The notes: generated by a model from the letters alone, not told the origin. A DNA stretch of 64,000 nt from an uncultured Bacillota bacterium (GCA_905188085.1 CAJJKN010000007.1:18305-82304); one strand, 5' to 3'. Counted from the first letter of the stretch, positions 1 through 9,179 are shown. A program made the numbers and translations.

Positions 1-363
1 GCCCTCTCGCACCTGCGGCATGCGCATCAGCGGCTCTATCACTTCACTTACGCCCCGCTCTGCCAAGGCGCGGCCTATCACCAGAAAATTCAAATGGCTG
101 GTATCCACGCGGTACGGCGTGTTGGCGTTGAGCAGCGAAATCGCATCTGTCAGCCCTGCCGCCTGACAGGTAATGGTTTGAAACGCCGGCGAATCCTCAT
201 TGGCCAAAATGGGCAGCTGAAAGGTGATTTCATATGCTTTTTCTTCGCCTATATCCACCCCCAGGCTTAAAATAAAGGCCGTATCGTCTATCTCTTTGGC
301 GTCTGTGCAGCCGGCCAGCAAGCCTGCCAGCGCAATGCACAGCGCCGCCAACCGTTTTTTCAT
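1..363 (-). CDS. Ger(x)C-family spore germination lipoprotein, N-terminal part
   Basis: The first 121 residues of a GerC-type lipoprotein are present and the window edge cuts off the rest. The protein starts MKKRLAAL and has a hydrophobic signal ending in the lipobox LAGC, so Cys19 should be lipidated and the protein anchored outside the inner spore membrane. Next comes the typical family start with a DAKEIDD segment and an I-L-S-L-G-V-D strand. In the family this subunit forms a nutrient-germinant receptor with the A and B subunits. Its ATG overlaps the stop of the upstream gene in an ATGA, which places it third in an A-B-C operon. The identification rests on the N-terminus plus context. Confidence 0.88.
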   Translation of the reverse strand, partial: MKKRLAALCIALAGLLAGCTDAKEIDDTAFILSLGVDIGEEKAYEITFQLPILANEDSPAFQTITCQAAGLTDAISLLNANTPYRVDTSHLNFLVIGRALAERGVSEVIEPLMRMPQVREG

Positions 364-1424
364 GGTTTCAGCCTCCGTATCTTTATAATGCCCCAAAGCA
401 AAATCAAAAGCCCCGGCGTAACAAACGCGCCGGTAATCCCCAGATAATAGGAAAGCGGCATAAACGGGCCCTGAATCATCAATACGGCTACGGCCAATGT
501 CAGCGCAGACAGCCCCGCCACCGCCGGCCTATAATCCGGCAGCGATAGCGCCCGGCTCATCGTCTGCCCCGCAATTTGCAGCACAAACGCCCCGGAAACA
601 AACGTGGCCACCACCCAGCAAAAATAAAATACCGGGCCCAGCCGCTGCAAAAACCGATCCAAATCCACATTAGAGGCGATGGTATACAGCGGCGATACCG
701 TATTCTGATATGCGCTGGCGCCTATAGCGGCCGTCATACACAGCATCACGGCACTGAGCAGCAGCGCGCTGAACACCAATGCACAGGCGCTGGCGCGCAG
801 CGTCGGGCTTTGCATATTGGTTTCCTCCCGCCAGAACCAAACACCCAGCACCGTCCAGTAAGTAGTGGAAAACAGGCCCGCTATCTGCGCGGTTTGCCCA
901 GGCCCTGCGCCAAACACCGGGCACAGGTTTGTCCATTGCAGGTTTGGAATGTTGGCCAAAACCAACACGATCATCGCAATCAAAGGCACCGCCCACAACA
1001 GCCTGGCCGAGCGCGCCACGCACACCGCCCCGCCGCAGGCAATCAAACACATCGGCAGCACATACAGCGCCGCCGTCTGCGATACGGGGGTCAGCGGAAA
1101 AAAATAATAGCGCGTCATCATCGCCATTTTCCCGACGGACAGCGCCATCAACAGCGCCAGCCATACACTCCAGCACAGCGCTGCCGCGCGCCCGGCTTTG
1201 GTCCCCAGCGTCCGCTCCAGGCAGGTTACGGGCCCGCCGTATACACCCAGCTTTTTGGCTAGCAGCAACAGCAATAGGCCGATGGGCAGCGCCATCAGCG
1301 GCATCATCCAGGCACTTTGCCCGGGTTTGTTTACAAACGTATCCGGATCCATAAATACCAGCCTGCCGATCAGCGTAATGGCCACCGTGGCCCAGATTTC
1401 CTTGGCTCCGATCTTTCCCGTCAT
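360..1424 (-). CDS. GerAB/ArcD/ProY-type spore germination permease
   Basis: A 354-residue integral membrane protein with about ten hydrophobic segments, the usual size for the B subunit of germinant receptors (APC-superfamily fold). It begins with a short polar stretch and the conserved early segment ending in a proline-rich loop (residues 25-35) before the first helices. It should sit in the inner membrane of the spore and help recognise the germinant. The start ATG overlaps the stop of the A-subunit gene by four bases, and its own stop overlaps the C-subunit start the same way, so the three genes are translationally coupled. Confidence 0.9.
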   Translation of the reverse strand: MTGKIGAKEIWATVAITLIGRLVFMDPDTFVNKPGQSAWMMPLMALPIGLLLLLLAKKLGVYGGPVTCLERTLGTKAGRAAALCWSVWLALLMALSVGKMAMMTRYYFFPLTPVSQTAALYVLPMCLIACGGAVCVARSARLLWAVPLIAMIVLVLANIPNLQWTNLCPVFGAGPGQTAQIAGLFSTTYWTVLGVWFWREETNMQSPTLRASACALVFSALLLSAVMLCMTAAIGASAYQNTVSPLYTIASNVDLDRFLQRLGPVFYFCWVVATFVSGAFVLQIAGQTMSRALSLPDYRPAVAGLSALTLAVAVLMIQGPFMPLSYYLGITGAFVTPGLLILLWGIIKIRRLKP

Positions 1425-3037
1425 CGTTTTTGTCCCATGTTCACAGCGTCCGGCGCATCCCGCCGCTTTCGCCGCCCTTTCACAATCAAATCCGTCGTAT
1501 GCCGGGTGGCGGGCGCAAAGGCCGTGAAAAACGGCACGCCGAAAGAATCCAGCGTGCTAAGGTACGCAATCAACAGCGCCCAGCCCGCAGCAATGCCCAC
1601 CAGCCCCGCCATGGCGCCCAGCGCCAAAAACGCAAACCGCAGCAGATACAGCGCCATTTGCAGCCCGTAATCCGGCACGGCAAAGCTGCTGAGCACCGTC
1701 AGCGCAATGACGATCAGCACCACCGGGCTCACCACGTTGCTGGTTACCATCGCCTCGCCCAGCACAATGCCGCCCACAATGCCCAGCTGCTGGTTGATCC
1801 CGCCCTGCACGCGCAAGCTGGCTTCGCGCACCAATTCAAATAAAATCGTCGTGATGATCACTTCCGTTACCACCGGCAGCCCCACCATCTTGCGCAGCGT
1901 TAGGGCGGAGATCATAAACGTGGTGGGCAATACTTCCTGATGAAAGGTCAGCAGCGCTATATACACGCCCGGCAACAATACCGTAATCATCATCGCCAAT
2001 AAGCGCACCATACGTTCCATCGTCGCTACCGCCGGGCGCAGGTAATGGTCTTCGCTGGTATGCAGCAGGCCGAAAAACGTCACCGGCACAATCAGCGCAT
2101 ACGGCGCGCCGTCGCAAATCAAAACCACATGCCCCTGCATCACAAACGCCGCGGTTCTGTCCGGGCGCTCGGTCTGCAATGCCTGCGGAAACAGGCTGTA
2201 TTTCCGGCGCTCAAAAATACGGGCCACCGTGTTTTCCCCCAGCACAAAGCCGGTCTGGTGCTGAGCTTCCAGCAGCTTTTGCTGCACTTTGGCCAAAAGC
2301 TTTGGGTCCACCATCCCCTGGCGGTATAAAAGCGCGCCGCGAAGCCCGTTGTCCCCGCCGATGGGGACAAATTTCGTCACCAAGTCCGGCGTGCGCGCAA
2401 TGTTACGCACCAGGCTCACATTCACGCGAATGTTTTCCACAAACCCCTGCTGCGGCCCGTGCACCACCTTTTCGTTTTCCGGCCTGGACACGCCGCGCCC
2501 CTGGGTTTCGCGCATATCCAGCATGGCAAAGCGTTTTTCGCCCTCCACGATGAAAAACACCAGCCCGTTCATCATGCCGTTGATGACAACGGAAGGGTCT
2601 GTCTCCTCTTTGGCATCGTTAAGCGGCATCACCTCTTCCATCGCCTGCAAAAGCGAGGTGCACCCCCGGTACATCAGCGGTTTCATCACGATTTCGCCGA
2701 TCAATTCCTTGCTGCAAAGCCCGTCGATCAGCGCCAAAAGCACCCGCTTTTTCCCCGCTTTGAAAATGCGCAAAATCAGATCTTCGTTTTCCCCGTTTCC
2801 GCAGATCTTTTCCAGCTGATCGCGCATATCCTCCAGGCGTTTGGAAAGGGTAAACGCCGGCGTTTGCGGCTGCTTATTACGGCGTTTGCGTTTGGTTTTC
2901 TGCGGAATCTGCCGTTGTTCTTCCGGGCTTTCGCCCAGCACAAACGGCGCCGGCGGATCGTAGGATAAAATCTTTTTCAGGTAAGATAACATACAGCGCC
3001 CCCATCTTGTCATTTTTCTCTGGCATAGTATGTCCAC
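1421..3037 (-). CDS. GerAA-type spore germination protein
   Basis: The A subunit of a germinant receptor, about 523-538 residues. A long soluble N-terminal part contains a Lys/Arg-rich patch near residues 45-60 and the family segment around VNVSLVRNIARTPDLV. The last 200 residues hold several membrane helices, including the typical stretch around VITTILFELVREASLRV. The longest frame opens with GTG at 3037, preceded at about nine bases by AAGGA. An ATG at 2992 (protein starting MLSYLKKIL) is the main alternative but has only a poor GGGGGC upstream. It is the first gene of the gerA-type operon and is divergent from fucU. In this family expression is normally forespore-specific (sigma G). Confidence 0.9.
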   Translation of the reverse strand: MDILCQRKMTRWGRCMLSYLKKILSYDPPAPFVLGESPEEQRQIPQKTKRKRRNKQPQTPAFTLSKRLEDMRDQLEKICGNGENEDLILRIFKAGKKRVLLALIDGLCSKELIGEIVMKPLMYRGCTSLLQAMEEVMPLNDAKEETDPSVVINGMMNGLVFFIVEGEKRFAMLDMRETQGRGVSRPENEKVVHGPQQGFVENIRVNVSLVRNIARTPDLVTKFVPIGGDNGLRGALLYRQGMVDPKLLAKVQQKLLEAQHQTGFVLGENTVARIFERRKYSLFPQALQTERPDRTAAFVMQGHVVLICDGAPYALIVPVTFFGLLHTSEDHYLRPAVATMERMVRLLAMMITVLLPGVYIALLTFHQEVLPTTFMISALTLRKMVGLPVVTEVIITTILFELVREASLRVQGGINQQLGIVGGIVLGEAMVTSNVVSPVVLIVIALTVLSSFAVPDYGLQMALYLLRFAFLALGAMAGLVGIAAGWALLIAYLSTLDSFGVPFFTAFAPATRHTTDLIVKGRRKRRDAPDAVNMGQKR

Positions 3038-3063
3038 CTCTGGTTTTCCTTACTCAAAAACAT

Positions 3064-3092
3064 TTGTTTTACAGCCCTTTCCACGGTATAAT
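3064..3092 (+). promoter_or_regulatory. putative sigma-A promoter of fucU, overlapping a sigma-G-like -10 for the gerA operon
   Basis: On the plus strand TTGTTT (3064-3069), a 17-base spacer and TATAAT (3087-3092) lie about 50 bases upstream of fucU. The same bases read on the minus strand give CATTATA (3087-3093), which fits the sigma-G -10 pattern CATNNTA and faces the germination operon. I see no good sigma-G -35, so only the fucU promoter is well supported. Confidence 0.5.
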
Positions 3093-3141
3093 GAACCCGG
3101 AATTTTTGTATTTCAAACCATAAAGAAAGAAGGGTTTTTGT

Positions 3142-3576
3142 ATGCTGAAAAATATTCCGCCTATCCTTTCCCCGGATCTTCTGTATGTGTTGGCCAATAT
3201 GGGCCATGGCGATGAAATCATCATCGCCGACGGTAATTTCCCGTGCGATTCTTCCACCGATCGTTTGATCCGCTGCGATGGACACGGCGTGCCGGAAGTG
3301 TTGGAGGCCGTGTTAAAGTTTTTGCCGTTGGATGATTTTGTCGAGCATCCCGCCGCGCTGATGGAAGTGGTACCCGGCAAATTTGCGCAAACGCCGCCCA
3401 TCTGGGCAGAATACCGCCGCATTCTGGATGAAAGCGGCGAACCGTATAACGATTTTGAATATATGGAGCGCATGGCTTTCTACGAACGCGCCAAACACGC
3501 CTATGCCATCGTGGCCACCAGCGAAACTTCGCTGTTTGCCAACATCATCTTGAAAAAGGGCACCGTGCTCTTATAA
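3142..3576 (+). CDS. fucU: RbsD/FucU-family sugar mutarotase
   Basis: A 144-residue protein matching FucU over its whole length: it starts MLKNIPPILSPDLL, has the MGHGDEIIIADGNFP motif (the histidine and aspartate belong to the active site), and ends with FYERAKHAYAIVATSE followed by N-I-I-L-K-K-G. FucU interconverts the anomers of L-fucose and related sugars; RbsD homologues do the same for ribose. It resembles FucU more than RbsD. The start follows AAGAAGGG. No fucose or ribose catabolic gene is adjacent, so the physiological sugar is unknown. It is a single-gene unit with its own promoter and terminator. Confidence 0.88.
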   Translation: MLKNIPPILSPDLLYVLANMGHGDEIIIADGNFPCDSSTDRLIRCDGHGVPEVLEAVLKFLPLDDFVEHPAALMEVVPGKFAQTPPIWAEYRRILDESGEPYNDFEYMERMAFYERAKHAYAIVATSETSLFANIILKKGTVLL

Positions 3577-3589
3577 TCCCGTTTTATGC

Positions 3590-3628
3590 AAAAAGGCCTG
3601 TGCCATTGCCTTGCACGGGCCTTTTCCT
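3590..3628 (+). terminator. intrinsic terminator after fucU
   Basis: A hairpin with arms AAAAGGCCTGTGC and GCACGGGCCTTTT around a short loop, followed by a T-rich stretch, begins 14 bases after the fucU stop. Confidence 0.75.
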
Positions 3629-3632
3629 TATC

Positions 3633-3661
3633 TTTACAAACCTTCGGCCGCTCTGTATAAT
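3633..3661 (+). promoter_or_regulatory. sigma-A promoter for the lipoprotein pair
   Basis: TTTACA (3633-3638), a 17-base spacer and a perfect TATAAT (3656-3661), about 46 bases upstream of the first lipoprotein start. Confidence 0.65.
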
Positions 3662-3706
3662 AAAGAAAGACTGTTCAATTTTGCCGCGGAAAGGATGCGG
3701 GCGCCC

Positions 3707-4021
3707 ATGAAAAAAACTGTTGCGTTGTTTTGTTGTATGCTCTGTGTTTTGCTGTGCGCCTGCGGCGGGCGGGGCCTGGAAGGCAAATGGCAAAACGATA
3801 CCGCCCCCATCGTCTACGATTTTATGGCAGACGGCACGGTGTCTATCTCCATTTCCGATCAGGAGCCTACCAATGGCACCTATACGGTGGACAAAGAAGC
3901 CGGCCAGCTGACCATCGAATACGATGGGTTTGAAACCGTGGTCACCTACACATTAAACGGCAACACGCTTACCTGTGTGGATTATAACGGCACCGCCGTT
4001 ACTCTCACCCGCATACAATAA
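3707..4021 (+). CDS. small secreted lipoprotein, lipocalin-like (DUF5640-type)
   Basis: A 104-residue lipoprotein. From the ATG at 3707 it reads MKKTVALFCCMLCVLLCACGG, a signal peptide ending in the lipobox LCAC. The mature part is a short beta-rich domain with Y-D-F-M-A-D-G-T-V, GTYTVDKEAGQL and ending LTCVDYNGTAVTL. This pattern of small beta-barrel-like lipoproteins is known from Clostridia without a defined function. Start choice: GGAAAGG lies 12 bases upstream of 3707, while the ATG at 3695 directly abuts it. The next gene encodes a paralogue 34 bases downstream. Confidence 0.78.
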   Translation: MKKTVALFCCMLCVLLCACGGRGLEGKWQNDTAPIVYDFMADGTVSISISDQEPTNGTYTVDKEAGQLTIEYDGFETVVTYTLNGNTLTCVDYNGTAVTLTRIQ

Positions 4022-4055
4022 CGAATACCGCCATCTACTTTTGGGAGGATTTTAC

Positions 4056-4412
4056 ATGAATCGTTTGAAAAAAATTATGCTCGCCTGTTTCTCTCTTGCC
4101 ATCCTGGCGCTGTGCGTCGGCTGCGGCAGCAGCAACGAATTGATCGGCCGCTATCAGGATACGCAAAACGCGGAGGTTGTGTATGACTTCCAGAAAAAAG
4201 ATGTCTTCGCCATCGAAACTTCCGGCGACGAAATTTCCACCGGCGGCCTGTACACCGTAGACGAAGAAGCCAAGCGTCTGCATTTTGAAATGCAAGCGCC
4301 CGGCGGAGAAAAAGTGACCCGCGAAGCTTCCTATTCCTACGATAAAGAAAATAAAACCTTGACCATCACCGGCGACGACGGCACGCAGCAGGTAATGACC
4401 AAAATTAAATAA
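4056..4412 (+). CDS. small secreted lipoprotein, paralogue of the preceding gene
   Basis: A 118-residue lipoprotein with the signal MNRLKKIMLACFSLAILALC and lipobox VGC. The mature domain repeats the layout of the upstream protein: G-R-Y-Q, V-V-Y-D-F, then GGLYTVDEEAKRLHFE, and a C-terminal NKTLTITGDDG strand. A strong GGGAGG precedes the ATG at 4056. The pair probably arose by tandem duplication and shares one promoter. Function unknown; both should be displayed on the outer membrane face. Confidence 0.8.
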   Translation: MNRLKKIMLACFSLAILALCVGCGSSNELIGRYQDTQNAEVVYDFQKKDVFAIETSGDEISTGGLYTVDEEAKRLHFEMQAPGGEKVTREASYSYDKENKTLTITGDDGTQQVMTKIK

Positions 4413-4423
4413 ACCATCTTTCC

Positions 4424-4452
4424 CTCCGCCTTTTGCGGGGGGATTTTTTTAT
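4424..4452 (+). terminator. intrinsic terminator after the lipoprotein pair
   Basis: A G/C hairpin (CCCTCCGC with GCGGGGGG, loop CTTTT) followed by a run of seven T. Confidence 0.75.
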
Positions 4453-4906
4453 TTGCAAAATTTCGCACGTTTCATGTAACTGCCTTGTCTTCTTGCGGCC
4501 AATAAAACCACATCCCCGCCGGCAGTTTGTGCAAAGGCCCTTTCCCTTTTGAATCCGCTTTTCCCATGAGGGCCACGCTTTCCCTAAAACGAATGGAGTC
4601 CTTCCCCCTCCGCCTATGCTTTTTCCGCGGCGGTTTTGCATACGCTTTTTCTCCATAGCAGGCATGGCAGCTTTACGGCAAACGATTTTTTACCCTGTTT
4701 TTTATGCTCGCATTTTTATCCGCTGTCCCGGTTTCCCCTTCTGTTTTACGGTCCTTTAAGCAGCAGGGCAAATCCCGCTTATACTCTTCACCTTGGGAAA
4801 ACAAGCTTTTTCCGCTTTTCCACCTGATGACAACAGACAAAAACCGGCGCGCCCCCGGTTTGTTTTGGCAAAACCCATAGGCAAACCGATCGCTCTTTTT
4901 TTGCAC
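4453..4906. other. 454-bp gene-free spacer
   Basis: Pyrimidine-rich on the plus strand. Short open frames exist on both strands but none has a ribosome binding site or coding-like composition. No RNA gene or repeat recognised. Confidence 0.5.
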
Positions 4907-4931
4907 AAAAAAAAAGACGCTATATGCGTCT
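4907..4931 (-). terminator. intrinsic terminator for the degV-yiiX-like transcript
   Basis: Stem AGACGC/GCGTCT (4915-4920 and 4926-4931) with a TATAT loop, followed on the minus strand by eight or nine T. Confidence 0.85.
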
Positions 4932-4932
4932 T

Positions 4933-5625
4933 TTATGCGTTCGCTTTGATCCTATGCGCTTTATACACCCGCTTTGCCAGTAAATACAGGCTTTTGCAGG
5001 TGTCGCTGGTTTGTTCGCGCCATTTCAGGCGTTCAAAAAAGGCTGCATCGTCAAAGGTTGCCTGCCGGGCCGGTTGATAGTGCGCCATCTGCCCTTTATA
5101 GCAGCATGCCGTTTCAAACGTCCGGGCAAAATCTTTGGGCAGCACCGCCCGCTTTTCCGCCAGCGGCCGCGGGAGCGCCCTGGCCGCCGATAAACACTGC
5201 GCCACAAACTGCGAGCAGATTTCTGCTTTATACGCCGCGGGGTTGCCGCCGAAAGGAATGCACAGCGGCGCCAGCATGTTATAGATATATTCCTCATCGT
5301 CGTTTTGCATTTTGTCTATTTTCTGCGCAACCGCCCTGTGCTGCGCCCGGTCCACCGGAATGCAGAAAATCTCCACATAGGTTTCGCGCGTGCCCTGCAA
5401 GGTCAGCCGGTTTGGCGTTTCCTGCACAAAGCCGCCCCGCCACGGGCTGTGCCAGCGATAGCGGGCAAAGGAATACATCTGGGTTAAATCCGCCGTCAGG
5501 CTGATCGAACAATGGCTAAACCGCGATCTCGTCGCCTTTCGGATCAGCTTTCCGATGCGCGAATGCGTCTGGCTCAGCACGATATACAGCGCCGGTGCAG
5601 CGGTAAAATTCTCCTTTTGCTGCAT
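4933..5625 (-). CDS. YiiX/YaeF-like permuted papain-fold cysteine amidase
   Basis: A 230-residue protein with the features of the NlpC/P60-related permuted papain group. An N-terminal strand leads to a conserved histidine in RFSHCSISL (about residues 34-42). The cysteine motif AEICSQFVAQCL (about residues 133-144) matches the C-S-E/Q-F-V signature of YiiX-like enzymes. Members are thought to cleave amide bonds in cell-wall or lipid-like substrates; the substrate here is unknown. No signal peptide is visible, so it may act in the cytoplasm. It starts six bases after the degV stop without a strong ribosome binding site, so it is probably coupled to degV. Confidence 0.7.
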   Translation of the reverse strand: MQQKENFTAAPALYIVLSQTHSRIGKLIRKATRSRFSHCSISLTADLTQMYSFARYRWHSPWRGGFVQETPNRLTLQGTRETYVEIFCIPVDRAQHRAVAQKIDKMQNDDEEYIYNMLAPLCIPFGGNPAAYKAEICSQFVAQCLSAARALPRPLAEKRAVLPKDFARTFETACCYKGQMAHYQPARQATFDDAAFFERLKWREQTSDTCKSLYLLAKRVYKAHRIKANA

Positions 5626-5631
5626 TACGGC

Positions 5632-6474
5632 TTACACGTCTTCCCAGAAAATACCAAAGGCCCCGGGGCCGATGTGCGTGCCCACCACACAGCCGATAGA
5701 CGCAATGTCAATCCGGGCCGGTTTCACTTTGCTCTGTAAAAACGCGGCAAACCTGTGCGCCGGCTGCGGATCGGAAGAATAGCCGATGCCGATGCGCTGT
5801 TCCTGTATGGGTTTTCCGCAATGCTCCGCCACATATTTGCGAATCCATTCCATGCCCTTTTGGAAGCTGCGCGCTTTATGGATCACTTCGTTGCTGCCGT
5901 CTTTCAACACATGGATGATAGGCTTGATGTTCAAAACGCTGGCCATCCTGGCCGCCAGCGGATTGATGCGCCCGCCCTTTTTCAAATATTCCACCGTATC
6001 CAGCAAAATCAACGTGCTCATCCGTGAAATGCGCGCGCGGCAGCTTTCGACAATTTCCTCATGGCTTTTGCCCTGCTCAATCATTTCCAACGCATCCATC
6101 ACCGGCATCCCGCTGCCCAGCGCGGCGGTGCGGGTGTCTATTACGTCTATCTTGCCGTCCACCATATCTTTGGCCACCAGCGCGCTCTGGTAGGAGGCGC
6201 TCAGCTTGGAAGAGCAGGTGAAACACAACACGGAATCCCCCTGCGCGCAGTAGCTCTCAAACACCTGACGATACCGTTCCGGCGACGGCGCGGCCGTTAC
6301 CGGCAGCTGCTCGCTTTGGGGCAGCAGCCGAAAAAACTTTTCATTGGAAAGCTCCAGCTTATCGTCAAAATTCATGCCGTTGATCGTCACTTTCAGCGGA
6401 ACAATCGTAATTTTATTTTCTATCCCCAACTCCTGCGGATAATCGCACGTTGTATCAGCCACAATGCGAATCAT
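5632..6474 (-). CDS. DegV-family fatty-acid-binding protein (FakB-like)
   Basis: From the ATG at 6474 this is a 280-residue DegV protein starting MIRIVADTTCDYPQELG. The early D-T/S-T-C-D motif is the family hallmark, and the second domain carries a G-G-R-I-N-P-L-A-A-R loop and GIGYSSDPQPAHRFA. DegV proteins bind a fatty acid; several (FakB) present it to the FakA kinase for phospholipid synthesis. No fakA lies nearby. AGAGG about nine bases upstream supports this start over a longer frame opening at 6612. It is cotranscribed with the following amidase gene. Confidence 0.9.
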   Translation of the reverse strand: MIRIVADTTCDYPQELGIENKITIVPLKVTINGMNFDDKLELSNEKFFRLLPQSEQLPVTAAPSPERYRQVFESYCAQGDSVLCFTCSSKLSASYQSALVAKDMVDGKIDVIDTRTAALGSGMPVMDALEMIEQGKSHEEIVESCRARISRMSTLILLDTVEYLKKGGRINPLAARMASVLNIKPIIHVLKDGSNEVIHKARSFQKGMEWIRKYVAEHCGKPIQEQRIGIGYSSDPQPAHRFAAFLQSKVKPARIDIASIGCVVGTHIGPGAFGIFWEDV

Positions 6475-6762
6475 ATCGCTCGCCTCTTTCTGTTTTGTCC
6501 GGTATACCGTTTTTATAAACAAAACCGCCCAACCTATTTTATTCTTCATTTTACTAAACCGATTTACAAAAGTAAAGCATATGCTTGGGGCTGTTTTTGG
6601 GGTTTTCCGCACAATTTTATGTCGTTTTCAGGAAAAGTGACACATCTGCCTCTCTTTTTTATGCCTGCCTATGTTCTCTTTTTGCCAAGGATAGTATTTG
6701 CGTGCTTTTATGGTTTGCCAAATCAAACATCCTCCGCAGCCCCAACAAAGGATTTTTGTTTT
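6475..6762. other. 288-bp spacer between degV and the exporter genes
   Basis: It should hold the degV promoter. The remainder is T-rich with no hairpin, repeat or small gene that I can support. Confidence 0.4.
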
Positions 6763-8445
6763 TTATGCTTCCATCATTTTTGCCTGCAAAGCAGGCACCG
6801 CTTTCATCATCCAGACATACAGCCCCACCGTGCAAAGCAGCGAAATCGCAGCCGCCACCGCCATATACGCCATCAGATCGTCAATGACAAACACAAGCAG
6901 CACCATAACCGCCAAATAAACCAACTCTGCCAGCATGCCGAGCAGGGTGTTGCCGTTGCTCTTCATGGCCCGCCGCTCGCTGTCCCAATGCAGTTTGGGG
7001 AAGCGCAGGTCGATAAAAATGCCCAATAGCACCACCGGCGCGCTCATCAGAGTGATGGCCGCGACAACCAGCAGCACCAGCCACCAGGGTGCCTGCCAGG
7101 CAAACAAAAGCGCAATGCCCATCAACAGCGCCGCCAAAAACGTAATGCTCATGGAAAACAGAATCTTGCCGCGCAGCTGTGTTTTCGGTGAAATCGGCAG
7201 CACCATCAGCAGCCAACAGGATTCCCCTTCCCGCGAATATACCGTCATGGCGCATAGATTCATCGCCGCAAAGAAATAGCCAAACCCTATGATCAGCAGC
7301 ATCAGCACGGTCAGCAATTCTTTGGGCAGATATGCGTAAATATCCCCTACCGTAAGGCCGGGCATACCCACCTCGTAAAATACTTCCTGCACCGGAATTG
7401 CAATTTTCATCATCACCACCATCAAAGGCGCCATGATAACGGAAATCAGCCCGTTCATCGCATAGGTGGGCGAGCGCAGCACGCCTTTCCATTCCTTTAT
7501 GAAAATGGCCCAAATCGGCCGGTTTACCTTTGCGCCGGCCGTTTTCAGGTTCACCTTTTTGCTGCGCACCGCGGTTTCCTCCTGGGCCGCCGCGCCTTTA
7601 TGATACAAATGCCCCGCCACAAAATAGCAAACGGCAAAGCACACTAGGCATACCGCCGCAAACAGCAGCAGATTGAAAAGCCCCGTGTTGCCGCCGTATA
7701 CCAATGCGCTGGCCGCCCAGCGTGCCGGCGGAAACACCTGCGTAATCTGAGCCAGCAGCCCGCCGGACAACAGCGCAATCATCTGATCTGCCGTCATGTT
7801 TTGCATCGCCATATTCAGCGCCTGCACGCCCACCAGATACACCATCAAAAAGATAAAACCAAACACCGTGGCAAATTTATCCCGGTGCCGGGTGAAAATC
7901 GTCAAATGCATCAGCAGCGCCACCACCAGGTTTACCAGCGCAAAAGGAATCATCGCCCCCAACAGCGTAATGATAAGGGCGGAGAAAATATATTGCGCCG
8001 TCACCTGCATATGCGTTGCATAGATGATAAACGTGGGCACCACAAACAGCGAAAACGTGCCGAGTTCGCCGATGAGCGAAGAGACAAATTTGCTGGCAAA
8101 CACCGTGCTCTGCTTAATCGGCATAGAGGCCAAAAACGGAATGTCCTTGGCGTAATACAGGGAAAATGCATACGGAATGCCAAACACAAACACCACCAGC
8201 ATGCCCGCGATGATGCTCATCGCCAATAGCGTATCCTGAATGGTGTTGAGCACCACCAGATCAAACAGCCAATTTAACAGCCATAAATACCCCGTCAGCA
8301 GCCCGCCGCACAAAAGCACGATCATAACCAGCGAAAAAATCGCCTTGAGCCGCTCTTTCCCGCCGCTTTTTATCTGCGCTTTCAGCGACGCCAGCCCAAA
8401 GGTCAGCTTCAGCTGCAACCGCGTCAACTGCCAAAACTGCTTCAT
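6763..8445 (-). CDS. ABC-2-type exporter permease (large)
   Basis: A 560-residue membrane protein with two blocks of about six hydrophobic helices (residues 35-260 and 340-555) separated by a soluble segment with a Q-E-E-T-A-V-R-S-K-K stretch. This is the layout of putative ABC exporter permeases that contain two half-size units in one chain. Its ATG overlaps the stop of the ATPase gene (ATGA), so the two should form one exporter. The substrate cannot be told from sequence; relatives export peptides, antibiotics or unknown compounds. The longest frame is used as the start because of the coupling. Confidence 0.82.
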   Translation of the reverse strand: MKQFWQLTRLQLKLTFGLASLKAQIKSGGKERLKAIFSLVMIVLLCGGLLTGYLWLLNWLFDLVVLNTIQDTLLAMSIIAGMLVVFVFGIPYAFSLYYAKDIPFLASMPIKQSTVFASKFVSSLIGELGTFSLFVVPTFIIYATHMQVTAQYIFSALIITLLGAMIPFALVNLVVALLMHLTIFTRHRDKFATVFGFIFLMVYLVGVQALNMAMQNMTADQMIALLSGGLLAQITQVFPPARWAASALVYGGNTGLFNLLLFAAVCLVCFAVCYFVAGHLYHKGAAAQEETAVRSKKVNLKTAGAKVNRPIWAIFIKEWKGVLRSPTYAMNGLISVIMAPLMVVMMKIAIPVQEVFYEVGMPGLTVGDIYAYLPKELLTVLMLLIIGFGYFFAAMNLCAMTVYSREGESCWLLMVLPISPKTQLRGKILFSMSITFLAALLMGIALLFAWQAPWWLVLLVVAAITLMSAPVVLLGIFIDLRFPKLHWDSERRAMKSNGNTLLGMLAELVYLAVMVLLVFVIDDLMAYMAVAAAISLLCTVGLYVWMMKAVPALQAKMMEA

Positions 8446-9179
8446 ACCATCGGCGCTCCTTCCGTATCGGTCAGTTCCAAAAACAGCGTTTCCAACGATT
8501 CGTCCTTGCCCCGGCGCAGTTCTTCCAGCGTGCCCACCGCCACGATCTTGCCGTGGTTGATGATCGCAATCCTATCGCAAAGCTTTTCCGCCACTTCCAA
8601 CACATGCGTAGAGAAAAACACCGTATTGCCCCGTTGGCAATGCGCCCGCATCTCCTGTTTTAACAGGTGCGCGCTTTTGGGGTCCAGCCCCACCATCGGC
8701 TCATCCATAATCCACAATTGCGGATCGGGCAGCAGCGCCCCCGTTAGGGCCAGCTTTTGCCGCATGCCGTGCGAATAGCTTTTGATCTGCGAACCGGCCG
8801 CCTTTGTCAAATCAAACATCGTCAGATATTTTTCAATCTGCCGTTGCCTGTCCGCTTTGGCAACGCCGTACATATCCCCGATAAAATTCAGATATTCCAG
8901 CCCCGTCAGCCTGTCATACACCTGATGCGAATCCGGCGCATAGCCAAAGCAGCGCTTGGCCTCCACGGGCTGCGTTTGAATGTCAAAGCCGTTGATTTTG
9001 ATCTGCCCCTGATCCGGCGGCAAAATACCGGTCAACATTTTGATCGTCGTGGTCTTGCCTGCGCCGTTCGGGCCGATAAAGCCGAACACTTCGCCGCGCT
9101 TTACATGCAGCTGAATGTCGTCCACCGCTTTTACGGTGCTTTTGGCATAGCTTTTGGTTACATGCTCCATGGAAATCAT
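8442..9179 (-). CDS. ABC transporter ATP-binding protein (exporter, CcmA-like)
   Basis: A 245-residue ATPase with Walker A GPNGAGKTTTIKM (about residues 36-48), a Q-loop region YAPDSHQVYDRLTG, the signature SYSHGMRQKLA, Walker B LWIMDEPMVGLDP and the switch histidine in FFSTHVLEVAE. The start ATG at 9179 (MISMEHVTKSY) has AAGGAG seven bases upstream, whereas the ATG at 9185 is too close to it. It powers the permease encoded by the next, overlapping gene. Confidence 0.93.
   Translation of the reverse strand: MISMEHVTKSYAKSTVKAVDDIQLHVKRGEVFGFIGPNGAGKTTTIKMLTGILPPDQGQIKINGFDIQTQPVEAKRCFGYAPDSHQVYDRLTGLEYLNFIGDMYGVAKADRQRQIEKYLTMFDLTKAAGSQIKSYSHGMRQKLALTGALLPDPQLWIMDEPMVGLDPKSAHLLKQEMRAHCQRGNTVFFSTHVLEVAEKLCDRIAIINHGKIVAVGTLEELRRGKDESLETLFLELTDTEGAPMV

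Noticed and set aside
4405..4665. 86-codon minus-strand frame after the lipoproteins
   Set aside because: It overlaps a terminator, has no binding site and an arginine/lysine-rich composition unlike a real protein.
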